Assembly: GCF_026151205.1 (NCBI RefSeq)
Contig: NC_087072.1
Span: 2,003,375 to 2,067,374 of the forward strand
Direction: 5' to 3'
DNA length: 64,000 bases
Source: Bolinopsis microptera
Taxonomy: Eukaryota; Ctenophora; Tentaculata; Lobata; Bolinopsidae
The translations under genes were made by a program, and so were the position numbers. This document shows positions 47,701 to 58,483 of this stretch, in pieces; within the stretch, counting starts at the first letter, position 1, and each line of letters begins with the position of its first letter. The notes under the pieces were generated by a model. That model made no database searches. It was not told where the DNA came from and saw nothing but the letters and a program-made list of their open reading frames with translations.

Positions 47701-48965
47701 CCGAAGTTTAGATAAACGCCCTCCCATCCTTTCTCACTCAATACCACAATAGTTCAAGTTTATCCTTTATTAACTCGGCAGTGTTTAATTGAGCGAGAGG
47801 AAATATTGATATGGGATATCGGGTACTTACAAAGTAAGTACCAGATAAATAATAGCAAGCAATTGTAAATAGAATAGAAGCAATTGTTCTCATTGCGACC
47901 GATCTCAGTTCAACAAAAGCAACAAACAGTTTCAATAGGGGATCCCGGATCATGAGTATTTTTCGAAGATTTTTGAATCTGAGAATTTGACCATTTTCGC
48001 CGGGCCGGGAATACTCCGGGAATATCTTTGGATCTGAGAAATTCAGCATGGATTTCTCACCTTCTCAAAAATTGTCCACTCAAAAATTATTTTTGAATCT
48101 GAGAAACTCAGCATGGATTTCTCATTTTTTCAAAAATTGTAATATACCTAATCATTCTTCATATCAGTGCAATGTGGTCCAATTGAGATAAGAAACAATT
48201 TTTGAGAATGAGTTTTTCGCCTCTCCTGGAAACGTTTTTCAAAAATACTCAAAAATAATTTTTGAGAATGATAATTTGGCCATTTTCGTCGGGACTCTCA
48301 AAAATACTCATGATCCCAACCTGCTATCAATAATCCTTTTATTTTTGATAATATTCATGAAATCTATGTAATACAATAATACATTGGCTGTTGAGTGCTA
48401 CGGGCGATGATAAACGACTTTTCGGGGATATAATTTATACTACATACGTCTTATAACTTAGCCATGTTTCAAAGTATAAAATGCTGTTCCCCAATCTGCC
48501 CTTTATTCAATATGAACTGCTAATCACAACAGATAGTTAATTAATAATTAGTTAATTAATTAATAATTACCCGTCCAAGTTGCCAGCGCTCCCGGTCCAA
48601 CTCCCTAGTATAGTGCTTCTTGGGCTGAATCTCGTGTTGCAGTCCCAGACTCTTGATTACATCCCCTATTTCCTGACATGTCGGGTTCTCAACAGCCACT
48701 CCTTTTGGTATCCTCCTTCCTCTCTACAAATTGTTAGCAGCGAGTTAGAGTAATCTATAAACCATGTTTCTAGAATAGTATCTAATACAACAAGCCTCTA
48801 CTGCTTATGTATCTTGAGGGTGACCAATTTAGGAGGTAATTGAACAATTTTAACATCAGGAAACTGAGATAATCTTACCTTTAATGACCGACTAGAGTTT
48901 ATATAGGCCGGGTAGATGCAGTTCCACTTCTTACAATCTCCCTCCAATACATCTTCCTGTTCCAT
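41764..48965 (-). CDS. SRP19: signal recognition particle 19 kDa protein
   Basis: SRP19 binds helices 6 and 8 of SRP RNA and lets SRP54 join the particle that targets nascent secretory proteins to the ER. Four minus-strand exons: 48879-48965 (ATG), 48571-48723, 42334-42443 and 41764-41836 (TAG). Phases 0, 0, 2 match and the total is 140 residues, against 144 in human. The reading gives CIYPAYINSSRSLKRGRRIP, then KGVAVENPTCQEI, YTRELDRERWQLGR, VKVQLLDEEGLP, VATMIPKLKSR and the basic tail GKNKKKKGKK. All are diagnostic (human CIYPAYLN, GRRIP, AVENPT, AEMIPKLK, lysine tail). Intron 2 is 6.1 kb, unusually large for so small a gene, and holds three tandem arrays and a foldback element. Tandem copies of the start-codon region and of the exon 3 acceptor lie next to the functional ones. 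Confidence 0.95.
42435..43218. repeat. 56-bp tandem repeat, 14 copies, each with the SRP19 exon 3 acceptor
   Basis: The unit recurs every 56 bp from 42435 to 43163 with almost no differences. On the minus strand each copy holds aatcaatattaccag, the acceptor of SRP19 exon 3, plus its first bases gtaaaagtac. Only the copy nearest the exon leads into SRP19 coding sequence. From any upstream copy the frame reads VKVRLQA and stops. Confidence 0.97.
43806..44001. repeat. 67-bp tandem repeat, 3 copies
   Basis: The unit starting gggagtataattaggaaac recurs at 43808, 43875 and 43941 in SRP19 intron 2. Copies are nearly identical. Confidence 0.9.
44238..45275. repeat. 20-bp AT-rich minisatellite, about 50 copies
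   Basis: The main unit is ggatattctagtaatattct, with interspersed ggatattctagt units of shorter length that themselves recur as blocks near 44280-44370 and 44990-45060. The array lies in SRP19 intron 2 and is highly homogeneous. Confidence 0.97.
45276..46315. other. SRP19 intron 2, nothing recognised
   Basis: AT-rich intronic DNA between the 20-bp array and the foldback element. A short repeat of aacaccaaat near 45520-45560 is the only pattern. Confidence 0.5.
46316..47682. mobile_element. 1.37-kb foldback DNA element with TTAA borders (piggyBac-type, non-autonomous)
   Basis: Two arms of exactly 673 bp (46316-46988 and 47010-47682) are inverted copies separated by a 21-nt loop. The outermost bases are TTAA followed by a G-run on the left and a C-run followed by TTAA on the right. 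TTAA at both borders fits the target duplication of piggyBac-superfamily transposons, although TTAA is itself palindromic and could be part of the arms. The arms differ at only scattered positions, so the copy is young or has been homogenised. There is no transposase; the frames at 46346 (plus) and 47455 (minus) are the two mirror copies of the same short random frame. Confidence 0.8.
47938..48320. repeat. degenerate short-repeat cluster
   Basis: Segments related to tttttgagaatgataatttg and catggatttctca recur in direct orientation at about 47965, 48085 and 48255, and ggatcatgagtatttttc near the left end is inverted at the right end as ctcaaaaatactcatgatcc. This looks like a small, diverged non-autonomous element or nested copies of one. 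Confidence 0.5.
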
Positions 48966-49240
48966 GCTATAAACAGGAGGTTTTATAAACAGGAGGCTTT
49001 ATAAACAGGAGGTTTTTAAATTAATACTTTCTTAACTACAATACATCTTCCATGCTATAAACAGAAGGTTTTTAAATTAATACTTTCTTAACTACAAGGT
49101 TAGCATAACTCCAATACATCTTCCATGCTATAAACAGAAGGTTTTTTAAATTAATACTTTCTTAACTACAAGGTTAGCATAACTCTTCCATGCTATAAAC
49201 AGGAGGTTTTTTAAATTAATACTTTCTTAGCTACAAGGTT
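48963..49240. repeat. tandem copies of the SRP19 start-codon region
   Basis: On the minus strand gtttatagcatgg, which contains the SRP19 ATG (48965-48963), recurs with its ATG at about 49053, 49136 and 49192, spaced 56-88 bp. Two copies also carry the next codons (GAAGATGTATTGGAG). The copies lie upstream of the true start, in the 5' UTR or promoter. Confidence 0.85.
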
Positions 49241-49973
49241 AGCATAACTTTGTTCCTCGAGATTAGTGGAATATAAAAAGCACACTTCGAAAGAACACGA
49301 AAACTCTAAATTTGCCAAAGATCAAATAAATATTTCATATTTTTATCTTAACAATCACATAACCTTCAATAAACGATAAAATTTCTCACTTAATATTTTG
49401 CAGGGCTTACCCAAAAAAACATTTGTCTCATAAATTGAAAGAGACTGTTAGCTCTAATAAAGTGGTAGCAACCAGCAAAAACAGATAAAAGATATTTAAT
49501 GTACACTGAAATGTTAAATGATCGGATTAAAGTATTAACCACACCCAATTATTATGCTCTGAAATTATATTACAGTTACACTGATCCACAAAGAATGCAA
49601 AATTTCTGACCTGTATCTTTAATTGTCTGATCAAGAAAAACTTAATCAGAATAAAAATAGTAAATACCCTCACCCTAACCCAACCTGTCATCAAAACTGG
49701 AGCTCTTATCGGGACCCGAGGAGGAGCAAACATTTACTGGAGCTCTTATCGGGATCCGAGGAGGAGCAAACATTTACTGGAGCTCTTATCGGGATCCGAG
49801 GAGAAGCAAACATTTTTAATTTTTGATCGAGTCAAGGGGCAGGTCGAAATTGTTTCATTCCGAAATTATTTAAACTTAACCAAGTTATGAACTTAAAAAT
49901 GTTTACAATTAACCAAGTTTTGAACTTAAAAAGGTTTTAAAAATAATACGCGATGTCCCACCCAGGCTAAGAA
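49241..49973. other. intergenic between DDRGK1 and SRP19, with a short triplication
   Basis: A segment of 41 bp containing ggagctcttatcgggatccg is repeated three times at 49698-49815. No coding signature is seen. It should contain the SRP19 promoter and the DDRGK1 3' UTR. Confidence 0.5.
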
Positions 49974-52900
49974 TCAGCTCTCCACAGGCTCGAGATTAAT
50001 TAATCTATTACTGGCTGCAGCTATATCTGTTATTGACACACGGCCGTTCTGCTGAATAAATCTGAAAATGAAGGGATTTAACTCGGACGGAGATAAGCTA
50101 CCGAAATTTTAATATCCATCGTTTGGAGTACCTTTCATTTAAAGTTCCCATGATTTCAAGAAAATGAAAATGATCATTATTAATGGTACTTACTTGACAA
50201 CCGATTTCATCTCCTCTTCGGAAATGTAGATAAATTTGCCCCTATCATCAATGACACCTGTAAATAAGTTTTATGTCAACAGTGAACTACCTGAACTGCT
50301 AAAAATCAGTACGCCTGAAAAATGAAAAATCACCGAAAATGGTAACATGTTTGGAACATTGTTGAAAGATGTAACCCACCATTAATAGTTCCATCTTCCT
50401 GCAGACTCTCTAAGCGCTCTACAACCTCGTGAATCTGGTAACCTAGTAACCTGGTAACCTAGTAACCTAGTAACCTGGTAACCTAGTAACCTGGTAACCT
50501 AGTAGAACATTGTTGAAAGATGTAACCCACCATTAATAGTCCCATCTTCCTGCAGACTCTCTAAGCGCTCTACAACCTCGTGAATCTGGTAACCTAGTAA
50601 CCTGGTAACCTAGTAACCTAGTAACCTGGTAACCTAGTAACCTGGTAACCTAGTAACCTGGTAACCTAGTAGAACATTGTTGAAAGATGTAACCCACCAT
50701 TAATAGTCCCATCTTCCTGCAGACTCTCTAAGCGCTCTACAACCTCGTGAATCTTGTAACCTAGTAACCTAGTAACCTAGTAACCTAGTAACCTGGTAAC
50801 CTAGTAGAACATTGTTGAAAGATGTAACCCACCATTAATAGTCCCATCTTCCTGCAGACTCTCTAAGCGCTCTACAACCTCGTGAATCTGGTAACCTAGT
50901 AACCTGGTAACCTAGTAACCTAGTAACCTGGTAACCTAGTAGAACATTGTTGAAAGATGTAACCCACCATTAATAGTCCCATCTTCCTGCAGACTCTCTA
51001 AGCGCTCTACAACCTCGTGAATCTGGTAACCTAGTAACCTGGTAACCTATTAACCTAGTAACCTGGTAACCTACTAGAACATTGTTGAAAGATGTAACCC
51101 ACCATTAATAGTTCCATCTTCCTGCAGACTCTCTAATCGCTCTACAACCTCGTGAATCTGGTAACCTAGTAACCTGGTAATCTGGTAACCTAGTAACCTG
51201 GTAACCTGGTAACCTATTAACCTAGTAACCTGGTAACCTACTAGAACATTGTTGAAAGATGTAACCCACCATTAATAGTTCCATCTTCCTGCAGACTCTC
51301 TAATCGCTCTACAACCTCGTGAATCTGGTAACCTAGTAACCTGGTAATCTGGTAACCTAGTAACCTGGTAACCTAGTAGAACATTGTTGAAAGATGTAAC
51401 CCACCATTAATAGTTCCATCTTCCTGCAGACTCTCTAATCGCTCTACAACCTCGTGAATCTGGTAACCTAGTAACCTGGTAACCTAGTAACCTAGTAACC
51501 TGGTAACCTAGTAGAACATTGTTTAAAGATGTAACCCACCATTAATAGTTCCATCTTCCTGCAGACTCTCTAAGCGCTCTACAACCTCGTGAATCTGGTA
51601 ACCTAGTAACCTGGTAACCTAGTAACCTAGTAACCTGGTAACCTAGTAGAACATTGTTGAAAGATGTAACCCACCATTAATAGTCCCATCTTCCTGCAGG
51701 CTCTCTAAGCGCTCTACAACCTCGTGAATCTGGTAACCTATTAACCTGGTAACCTAGTAACCTAGTAACCTGGTAACCTAGTAGAACATTGTTGAAAGAT
51801 GTAACCCACCATTAATAGTCCCATCTTCCTGCAGACTCTCTAATCGCTCTACAACCTCGTGAATCTGGTAACCTAGTAACCTGGTAACCTAGTAACCTAG
51901 TACAGTAACCTGGTAACCTAGTAGAACATTGTTGAAAGATGTAACCCACCATTAATAGTCCCATCTTCCTGCAGGCTCTCTAAGCGCTCTACAACCTCGT
52001 GAATCTGGTAACCTAGTAACCTGGTAACCTAGTAACCTAGTAACCTGGTAACCTAGTAGAATATTGTTGAAAGATGTAACCCACCATTAATAGTTCCATC
52101 TTCCTGCAGACTCTCTAAGCGCTCTACAACCTCGTGAATCTGGTAACCTAGTAATCTGGTAACCTAGTAACCTAGTAACCTGGTAACCTAGTAGAACATT
52201 GTTGAAAGATGTAACCCACCATTAATAGTCCCATCTTCCTGCAGACTCTCTAAGCGCTCTACAACCTCGTGAATCTGGTAACCTAGTAACCTGGTAACCT
52301 AGTAACCTGGTAACCTAGTAACCTAGTAACCTGGTAACCTAGTAGAATATTGTTGAAAGATGTAACCCACCATTAATAGTCCCATCTTCCTGCAGGCTCT
52401 CTAAGCGCTCTACAACCTCGTGAATCTGGTAACCTAGTAACCTGGTAACCTAGTAACCTAGTAACCTGGTAACCTAGTAGAATATTGTTGAAAGATGTAA
52501 CCCACCATTAATAGTCCCATCTTCCTGCAGGCTCTCTAAGCGCTCTACAACCTCGTGAATCTGGTAACCTAGTAACCTGGTAACCTAGTAACCTAGTAAC
52601 CTGGTAACCTAGTAGAACATTGTTGAAAGATGTAACCCACCATTAATAGTCCCATCTTCCTGCAGGCTCTCTAAGCGCTCTACAACCTCGTGAATCTGGT
52701 AACCTAGTAACCTGGTAACCTAGTAACCTAGTAACCTGGTAACCTAGTAGAATATTGTTGAAAGATGTAACCCACCATTAATAGTCCCATCTTCCTGCAG
52801 GCTCTCTAAGCGCTCTACAACCTCGTGAATCTGGTAACCTAGTAACCTGGTAACGTAGTAACCTAGTAACCTGGTAACCTAGTAGAACATTGTTGAAAGA

Positions 52901-55900
52901 TGTAACCCACCATTAATAGTTCCATCTTCCTGCAGACTCTCTAAGCGCTCTACAACCTCGTGAATCTTTAGGTTGAAATGTGCTCCCAAATCGTCCAACT
53001 GTACCACTTTCTTAGTCTTCAAAAAATCTGGAGAAATTATGGTTGATTGAAATAAAATATAATAACTTTCCGAACACGTTCTTCTTTATAAACTAATGTC
53101 TAGGTTGAGACAATTCTGCTAACTTACTACTGTGATTATATTACAGGTCCTGAACCTGCGCTCTCATAATCCTATAATCCTCACCTATAAACTCTAGAAG
53201 CAGGTTACGCTGGGTTTCTCATAATCCTCACCTATAAACTCTAGAAGCAGGTTACGCTGGGTTTCTCATAATCCTCACCTATAAACTCTAGAAGCAGGTT
53301 ACGCTGGGTTTCTCATAATCCTCACCTATAAACTCTAGAAGCAGGTTACGCTGGGTTTCTCATAATCCTCACCTATAAACTCTAGAAGCAGGTTACGCTG
53401 GGTTTCTCATAATCCTCACCTATAAACTCTAGAAGCAGGTTACGCTGGGTTTCTCATAATCCTCACCTATAAACTCTAGAAGCAGGTTACGCTGGGTTTC
53501 TCATAATCCTCACCTATAAACTCTAGAAGCAGGTTACGCTGGGTTTCTCATAATCCTCACCTATAAACTCTAGAAGCAGGTTACGCTGGGTTTCTCATAA
53601 TCCTCACCTATAAACTCTAGAAGCAGGTTACGCTGGGTTATATTACAGGTCCTGAACCTGCGCTCTCATAATCCTCACCTATAAACTCTAGAAGCAGGTT
53701 ACGCTGGGTTTCTCATAATCCTCACCTATAAACTCTAGAAGCAGGTTACGCTGGGTTTCTCATAATCCTCACCTATAAACTCTAGAAGCAGGTTACGCTG
53801 GGTTTCTCATAATCCTCACCTATAAACTCTAGAAGCAGGTTACGCTGGGTTATATTACAGGTCCTGAACCTGCGCTCTCATAATCCTCACCTATAAACTC
53901 TAGAAGCAGGTTACGCTGGGTTTCTCATAATCCTCACCTATAAACTCTAGAAGCAGGTTACGCTGGGTTTCTCATAATCCTCACCTATAAACTCTAGAAG
54001 TAGGTTACGCTGGGTCTCTCATAATCCTCACCTATAAACTCTAGAAGCAGGTTACGCTGGGTTTCTCATTATCCTCACCTATAAACTCTAGAAGCAGGTT
54101 ACGCTGGGTCTCTCATAATCCTCACCTATAAACTCTAGAAGTAGGTTACGCTGGGTCTCTCATAATCCTCACCTATAAACTCTAGAAGCAGGTTACGCTG
54201 GGTTTCTCATAATCCTCACCTATAAACTCTAGAAGCAGGTTACGCTGGGTTTCTCATAATCCTCACCTATAAACTCTAGAAGCAGGTTACGCTGGGTTTC
54301 TAATAATCCTCACCTATAAACGCCAGAAGCAGGTTACGCTGGGTTTCTCATTATCCTCACCTATAAACGCCAGAAGCAGATTACGCTGGGTTTCTAATAA
54401 TCCTCACCTATAAACTCTAGAAGCAGGTTACGCTGGGTTTCTCATAATCCTCACCTATAAACTCTAGAAGCAGGTTACGCTGGGTTTCTCATAATCCTCA
54501 CCTATAAACTCTAGAAGCAGGTTACGCTGGGTTTCTCATAATCCTCACCTATAAACTCTAGAAGCAGGTTACGCTGGGTTTCTCATAATCCTCACCTATA
54601 AACTCTAGAAGCAGGTTACGCTGGGTTTCTCATAATCCTCACCTATAAACTCTAGAAGCAGGTTACGCTGGGTTTCTCATAATCCTCACCTATAAACTCT
54701 AGAAGCAGGTTACGCTGGGTTTCTAATAATCCTCACCTATAAACGCCAGAAGCAGGTTACGCTGGGTTTCTCATTATCCTCACCTATAAACGCCAGAAGC
54801 AGATTACGCTGGGTTTCTAATAATCCTCACCTATAAACGCCAGAAGCAGGTTACGCTGGGTTTCTCATAATCCTCACCTATAAACGCCAGAAGCAGGTTA
54901 CGCTGGGTTTCTCATAATCCTCACCTATAAACTCTAGAAGCAGATTACGCTGGGTTTCTAATAATCCTCACCTATAAACGCCAGAAGCAGGTTACGCTGG
55001 GTTTCTCATAATCCTCACCTATAAACGCCAGAAGCAGGTTACGCTGGGTTTCTCATAATCCTCACCTATAAACTCTAGAAGCAGATTACGCTGGGTTTCT
55101 CATAATCCTCACCTATAAACTCTAGAAGCAGGTTACGCTGGGTTTCTCATAATCCTCACCTATAAACTCTAGAAGCAGGTTACGCTGGGTTTCTAATAAT
55201 CCTCACCTATAAACGCCAGAAGCAGGTTACGCTGGGTTTCTCATTATCCTCACCTATAAACGCCAGAAGCAGATTACGCTGGGTTTCTAATAATCCTCAC
55301 CTATAAACGCCAGAAGCAGGTTACGCTGGGTTTCTCATAATCCTCACCTATAAACGCCAGAAGCAGGTTACGCTGGGTTTCTCATAATCCTCACCTATAA
55401 ACTCTAGAAGCAGATTACGCTGGGTTTCTAATAATCCTCACCTATAAACGCCAGAAGCAGGTTACGCTGGGTTTCTCATAATCCTCACCTATAAACGCCA
55501 GAAGCAGGTTACGCTGGGTTTCTCATAATCCTCACCTATAAACTCTAGAAGCAGATTACACTGGGTTTCTCATAATCCTCACCTATAAACTCTAGAAGCA
55601 GGTTACGCTGGGTTTCTCATAATCCTCACCTATAAACTCTAGAAGCAGATTACGCTGGGTTTCTCATAATCCTCACCTATAAACTCTAGAAGCAGATTAC
55701 GCTGGGTTTCTCATAATCCTCACCTATAAACTCTAGAAGCAGGTTACGCTGGGTTTCTCATAATCCTCACCTATAAACTCTAGAAGCAGGTTACGCTGGG
55801 TTTCTCATAATCCTCACCTATAAACTCTAGAAGCAGATTACGCTGGGTTTCTCATAATCCTCACCTATAAACTCTAGAAGCAGATTACGCTGGGTTTCTC

Positions 55901-57737
55901 ATAATCCTCACCTATAAACTCTAGAAGCAGATTACGCTGGGTTTCTCATAATCCTCACCTATAAACTCTAGAAGCAGATTACGCTGGGTTTCTCATAATC
56001 CTCACCTATAAACTCTAGAAGCAGGTTACGCTGGGTTTCTCATAATCCTCACCTATAAACTCTAGAAGCAGGTTACGCTGGGTTTCTCATAATCCTCACC
56101 TATAAACTCTAGAAGCAGGTTACGCTGGGTTTCTCATAATCCTCACCTATAAACTCTAGAAGCAGGTTACGCTGGGTTTCTCATAATCCTCACCTATAAA
56201 CTCTAGAAGCAGGTTACGCTGGGTTTCTCATAATCCTCACCTATAAACTCTAGAAGCAGGTTACGCTGGGTTTCTCATAATCCTCACCTATAAACTCTAG
56301 AAGCAGGTTACGCTGGGTTTCTCATAATCCTCACCTATAAACTCTAGAAGCAGGTTACGCTGGGTTTCTCATAATCCTCACCTATAAACTCTAGAAGCAG
56401 GTTACGCTGGGTTTCTCATAATCCTCACCTATAAACTCTAGAAGCAGGTTACGCTGGGTTTCTCATAATCCTCACCTATAAACTCTAGAAGCAGGTTACG
56501 CTGGGTTTCTCATAATCCTCACCTATAAACTCTAGAAGCAGGTTACGCTGGGTTTCTCATAATCCTCACCTATAAACTCTAGAAGCAGATTACGCTGGGT
56601 TTCTTCGTCCAGAGCTTCCTGTCCCTCGTCCTCAACAGCGAAACTCTCTTTCAGGAGAAGATACTCCTCGTGCTCCCGCTTTTCCTGGATTTCTTTCGCT
56701 ATCCTCTCTTCTTCTTTCTGAGTAATAATTTGATCAGATATTACAAACGAGTACTCCGTAATATATAAATGTGATATATAAATGTTATAATGTAATATAT
56801 AATGTGATAGCAAACTTATCTTTTACAACCAAATCTATAATCCCTATAATAGGAAGAACTACAATAGAAGATGACACACACTGCTCGACGAGAAATATCA
56901 GGAAATATATCTTACTCTCATTCTCTCATCTGCTTCTTGTCGAGCCTCCTCCTCCTTCCTCAACTGTAAATCAGCTTCTAGCTGCTTCCTTTTCTCCGTT
57001 AGGAGCACCATGTCTGCCTGAAATTTGGAGAGTGTTTTACTCTAAACATAAGTAAAAGTAGGCTGTCGAGTGAATTTAATTGTGAAAAGTGCAAAGTTGA
57101 GAAGATCATGGTTTAAAATGTTATTCAAGTGGAAGAGGAGGCTAGTTTATCATTATAACCTCTCTTTGTTCCTTCTTTTCGGCTTTAGCAGCAATCTTCT
57201 TAGCTTTCTTGGTTCCAATCTTCCCGGCCTTTTCTTCCTCTTCACTTCCACTCCCATCTCCACCAGATGCAGGTGCTGGCTCTGGAAGGTGAGGGTGAAA
57301 ATGGTGATCGCTAATAAGATGTGCCGATTATATGCTAAATTCAGTAACCCATGTCATTTTGCCCGTCTATATGTTATACATGCTAAGTCACTGACCGTCT
57401 TCGTCTGAGCTGTCTCGTCTGTTGACTCTGCGTCTCCGTCTAGCTCTAACTGGGGCACCATCAGTACGAGCATGCTGAACTAGCACTCTGGGGGCTGAAA
57501 GAGAGGCAGTGTTTAATAGTTGCTATATCTGTTATATCTGAAGTTATTCATGTCCAGGTTATTGATTGCGTGATATGTCAAGTTGATTAGGAATCGCCTT
57601 AAAAAAAGGAAAATATTGTATGTCCGAAATTGTAAGAACGTACCTTTCTCTTTTGGCTTCTTCTTCTGACTGATGACGAACAAGATAAAGCCAGCGAGAA
57701 GACTGATACCAATGAAGAATATTGAAGTGCTGTCCAT
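49974..57737 (-). CDS. DDRGK1: DDRGK domain-containing protein 1 (UFBP1)
   Basis: DDRGK1/UFBP1 anchors the UFM1 ligase UFL1 at the ER membrane and takes part in ribosome UFMylation and ER-phagy. Eight minus-strand exons: 57644-57737, 57396-57494, 57160-57281, 56916-57017, 56570-56717, 52911-53027, 50194-50257 and 49974-50061. Phases agree and give 277 residues (human 314). Residues about 6-23 ([17 protein letters not shown]) are the N-terminal membrane anchor. An arginine-rich stretch follows, then a long charged helix (exons 3-5) ending [17 protein letters not shown], and winged-helix segments [29 protein letters not shown], the signature [13 protein letters not shown] and [17 protein letters not shown]. 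Introns 5 and 6 consist largely of tandem arrays copied from the ends of exons 5 and 6 with their splice donors, so 6 of the gene's 7.8 kb is repeat. Confidence 0.95.
50352..52975. repeat. 135-bp tandem repeat, 19 copies, made from the 3' part of DDRGK1 exon 6 and its donor
   Basis: The usual period is 135 bp (for example 51378, 51513, 51648), varying where an internal ggtaacctagtaacct microsatellite changes length. On the minus strand each complete copy has the last 55 bases of exon 6 (reading [18 protein letters not shown]), the donor GTGGGT, and an upstream ttaccag that can look like an acceptor. The true exon 6 is the rightmost copy, the only one joined to its 5' half. Copies differ by gcaggctc/gcagactc and aacatt/aatatt. 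Confidence 0.95.
53145..56606. repeat. 47-bp tandem repeat, about 72 copies, made from the end of DDRGK1 exon 5 and its donor
   Basis: The period is exactly 47 bp (53221 to 53268). On the minus strand each unit holds cagcgtaacctgcttctaga, the last codons of exon 5 (QRNLLLEFI), and the donor GTGAGG. The functional copy is at the right end, 56570. Variants (ctctag/cgccag, aggtt/agatt, cataat/aataat/cattat) recur in the same order, for example at 54720-54960 and 55190-55430. A separate insert with ttacaggtcctgaacctgcg appears three times near 53143, 53641 and 53854, so larger blocks were duplicated too. Confidence 0.97.
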
Positions 57738-58483
57738 CCTAAGCTATAATGGTAGAGTGAATATTAACGGAGGTTAACAATAGTGGGTAGAATGTGATCG
57801 GATCTACTTATTTTAAGGCCATTAACCAGGGTTTAGGGCAGTTGTCCGATAATAATTGATGACACGAACATGCATGAAATTAAACATAATACGGACGCGC
57901 GCGCGAAATGCGCGTTTTTAGCGCACTAGAGGTAAGACTTTTTGACAAGCCGCTGACGTAAATGTAACTTTTATGTGGCAATATTATTGCACAATATTAA
58001 TCTCCTGAAGTCTGCTTTTCAGCGAGGAAAAGCAATTTGCGGAAAACGCTCATTAACACATGCAACTCGTAGCTAAAGTTTGATGTCTATGATAAATTCC
58101 TTCAAAGACTCCTGGGGTCGTGAATTTGAACAGAAATGTGAGTTTTAAAGGCGATCGAATCAAACAATCAAAATTGTAAAAATATCCATTACAGAATATG
58201 CATTACGGTAATGTTATCAAATAAATCCATTTAACTGGAATGGTCAATAATTTCTATTCCATTCAGAAAAGATAATATATTGAATATTGGAAAACAGAAA
58301 GAGGATATGCTGATCGCTGGTGATACATATTTCTGTCACACTATTATTCAAGATCGCAATAAGTTAGCAAACATACTGATGTAAAAGCAAAGTATAAATA
58401 TTGAAGGGAACCAATAGCTTTGCACTTAAAAGAACCTGTTCTGACTTACGATATCATGACACAAGAAGTGTCATGTCGACTCT
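57738..58483. other. intergenic between CD2BP2 and DDRGK1; probable DDRGK1 promoter
   Basis: A CG-rich spot (cgcgcgcgcgaaatgcgcg) near 57895 stands out from the AT-rich surroundings about 160 bp upstream of the DDRGK1 start and may mark its promoter. No coding signature is present. Confidence 0.4.

Noticed and set aside
46346-47727. Short conserved-looking frame present on both strands
   Set aside because: The two copies are mirror images created by the inverted arms of the foldback element; no family signature.
47738-48049. Minus-strand frame of 103 codons
   Set aside because: It falls in SRP19 intron 2 and overlaps a degenerate repeat cluster; composition is not protein-like.
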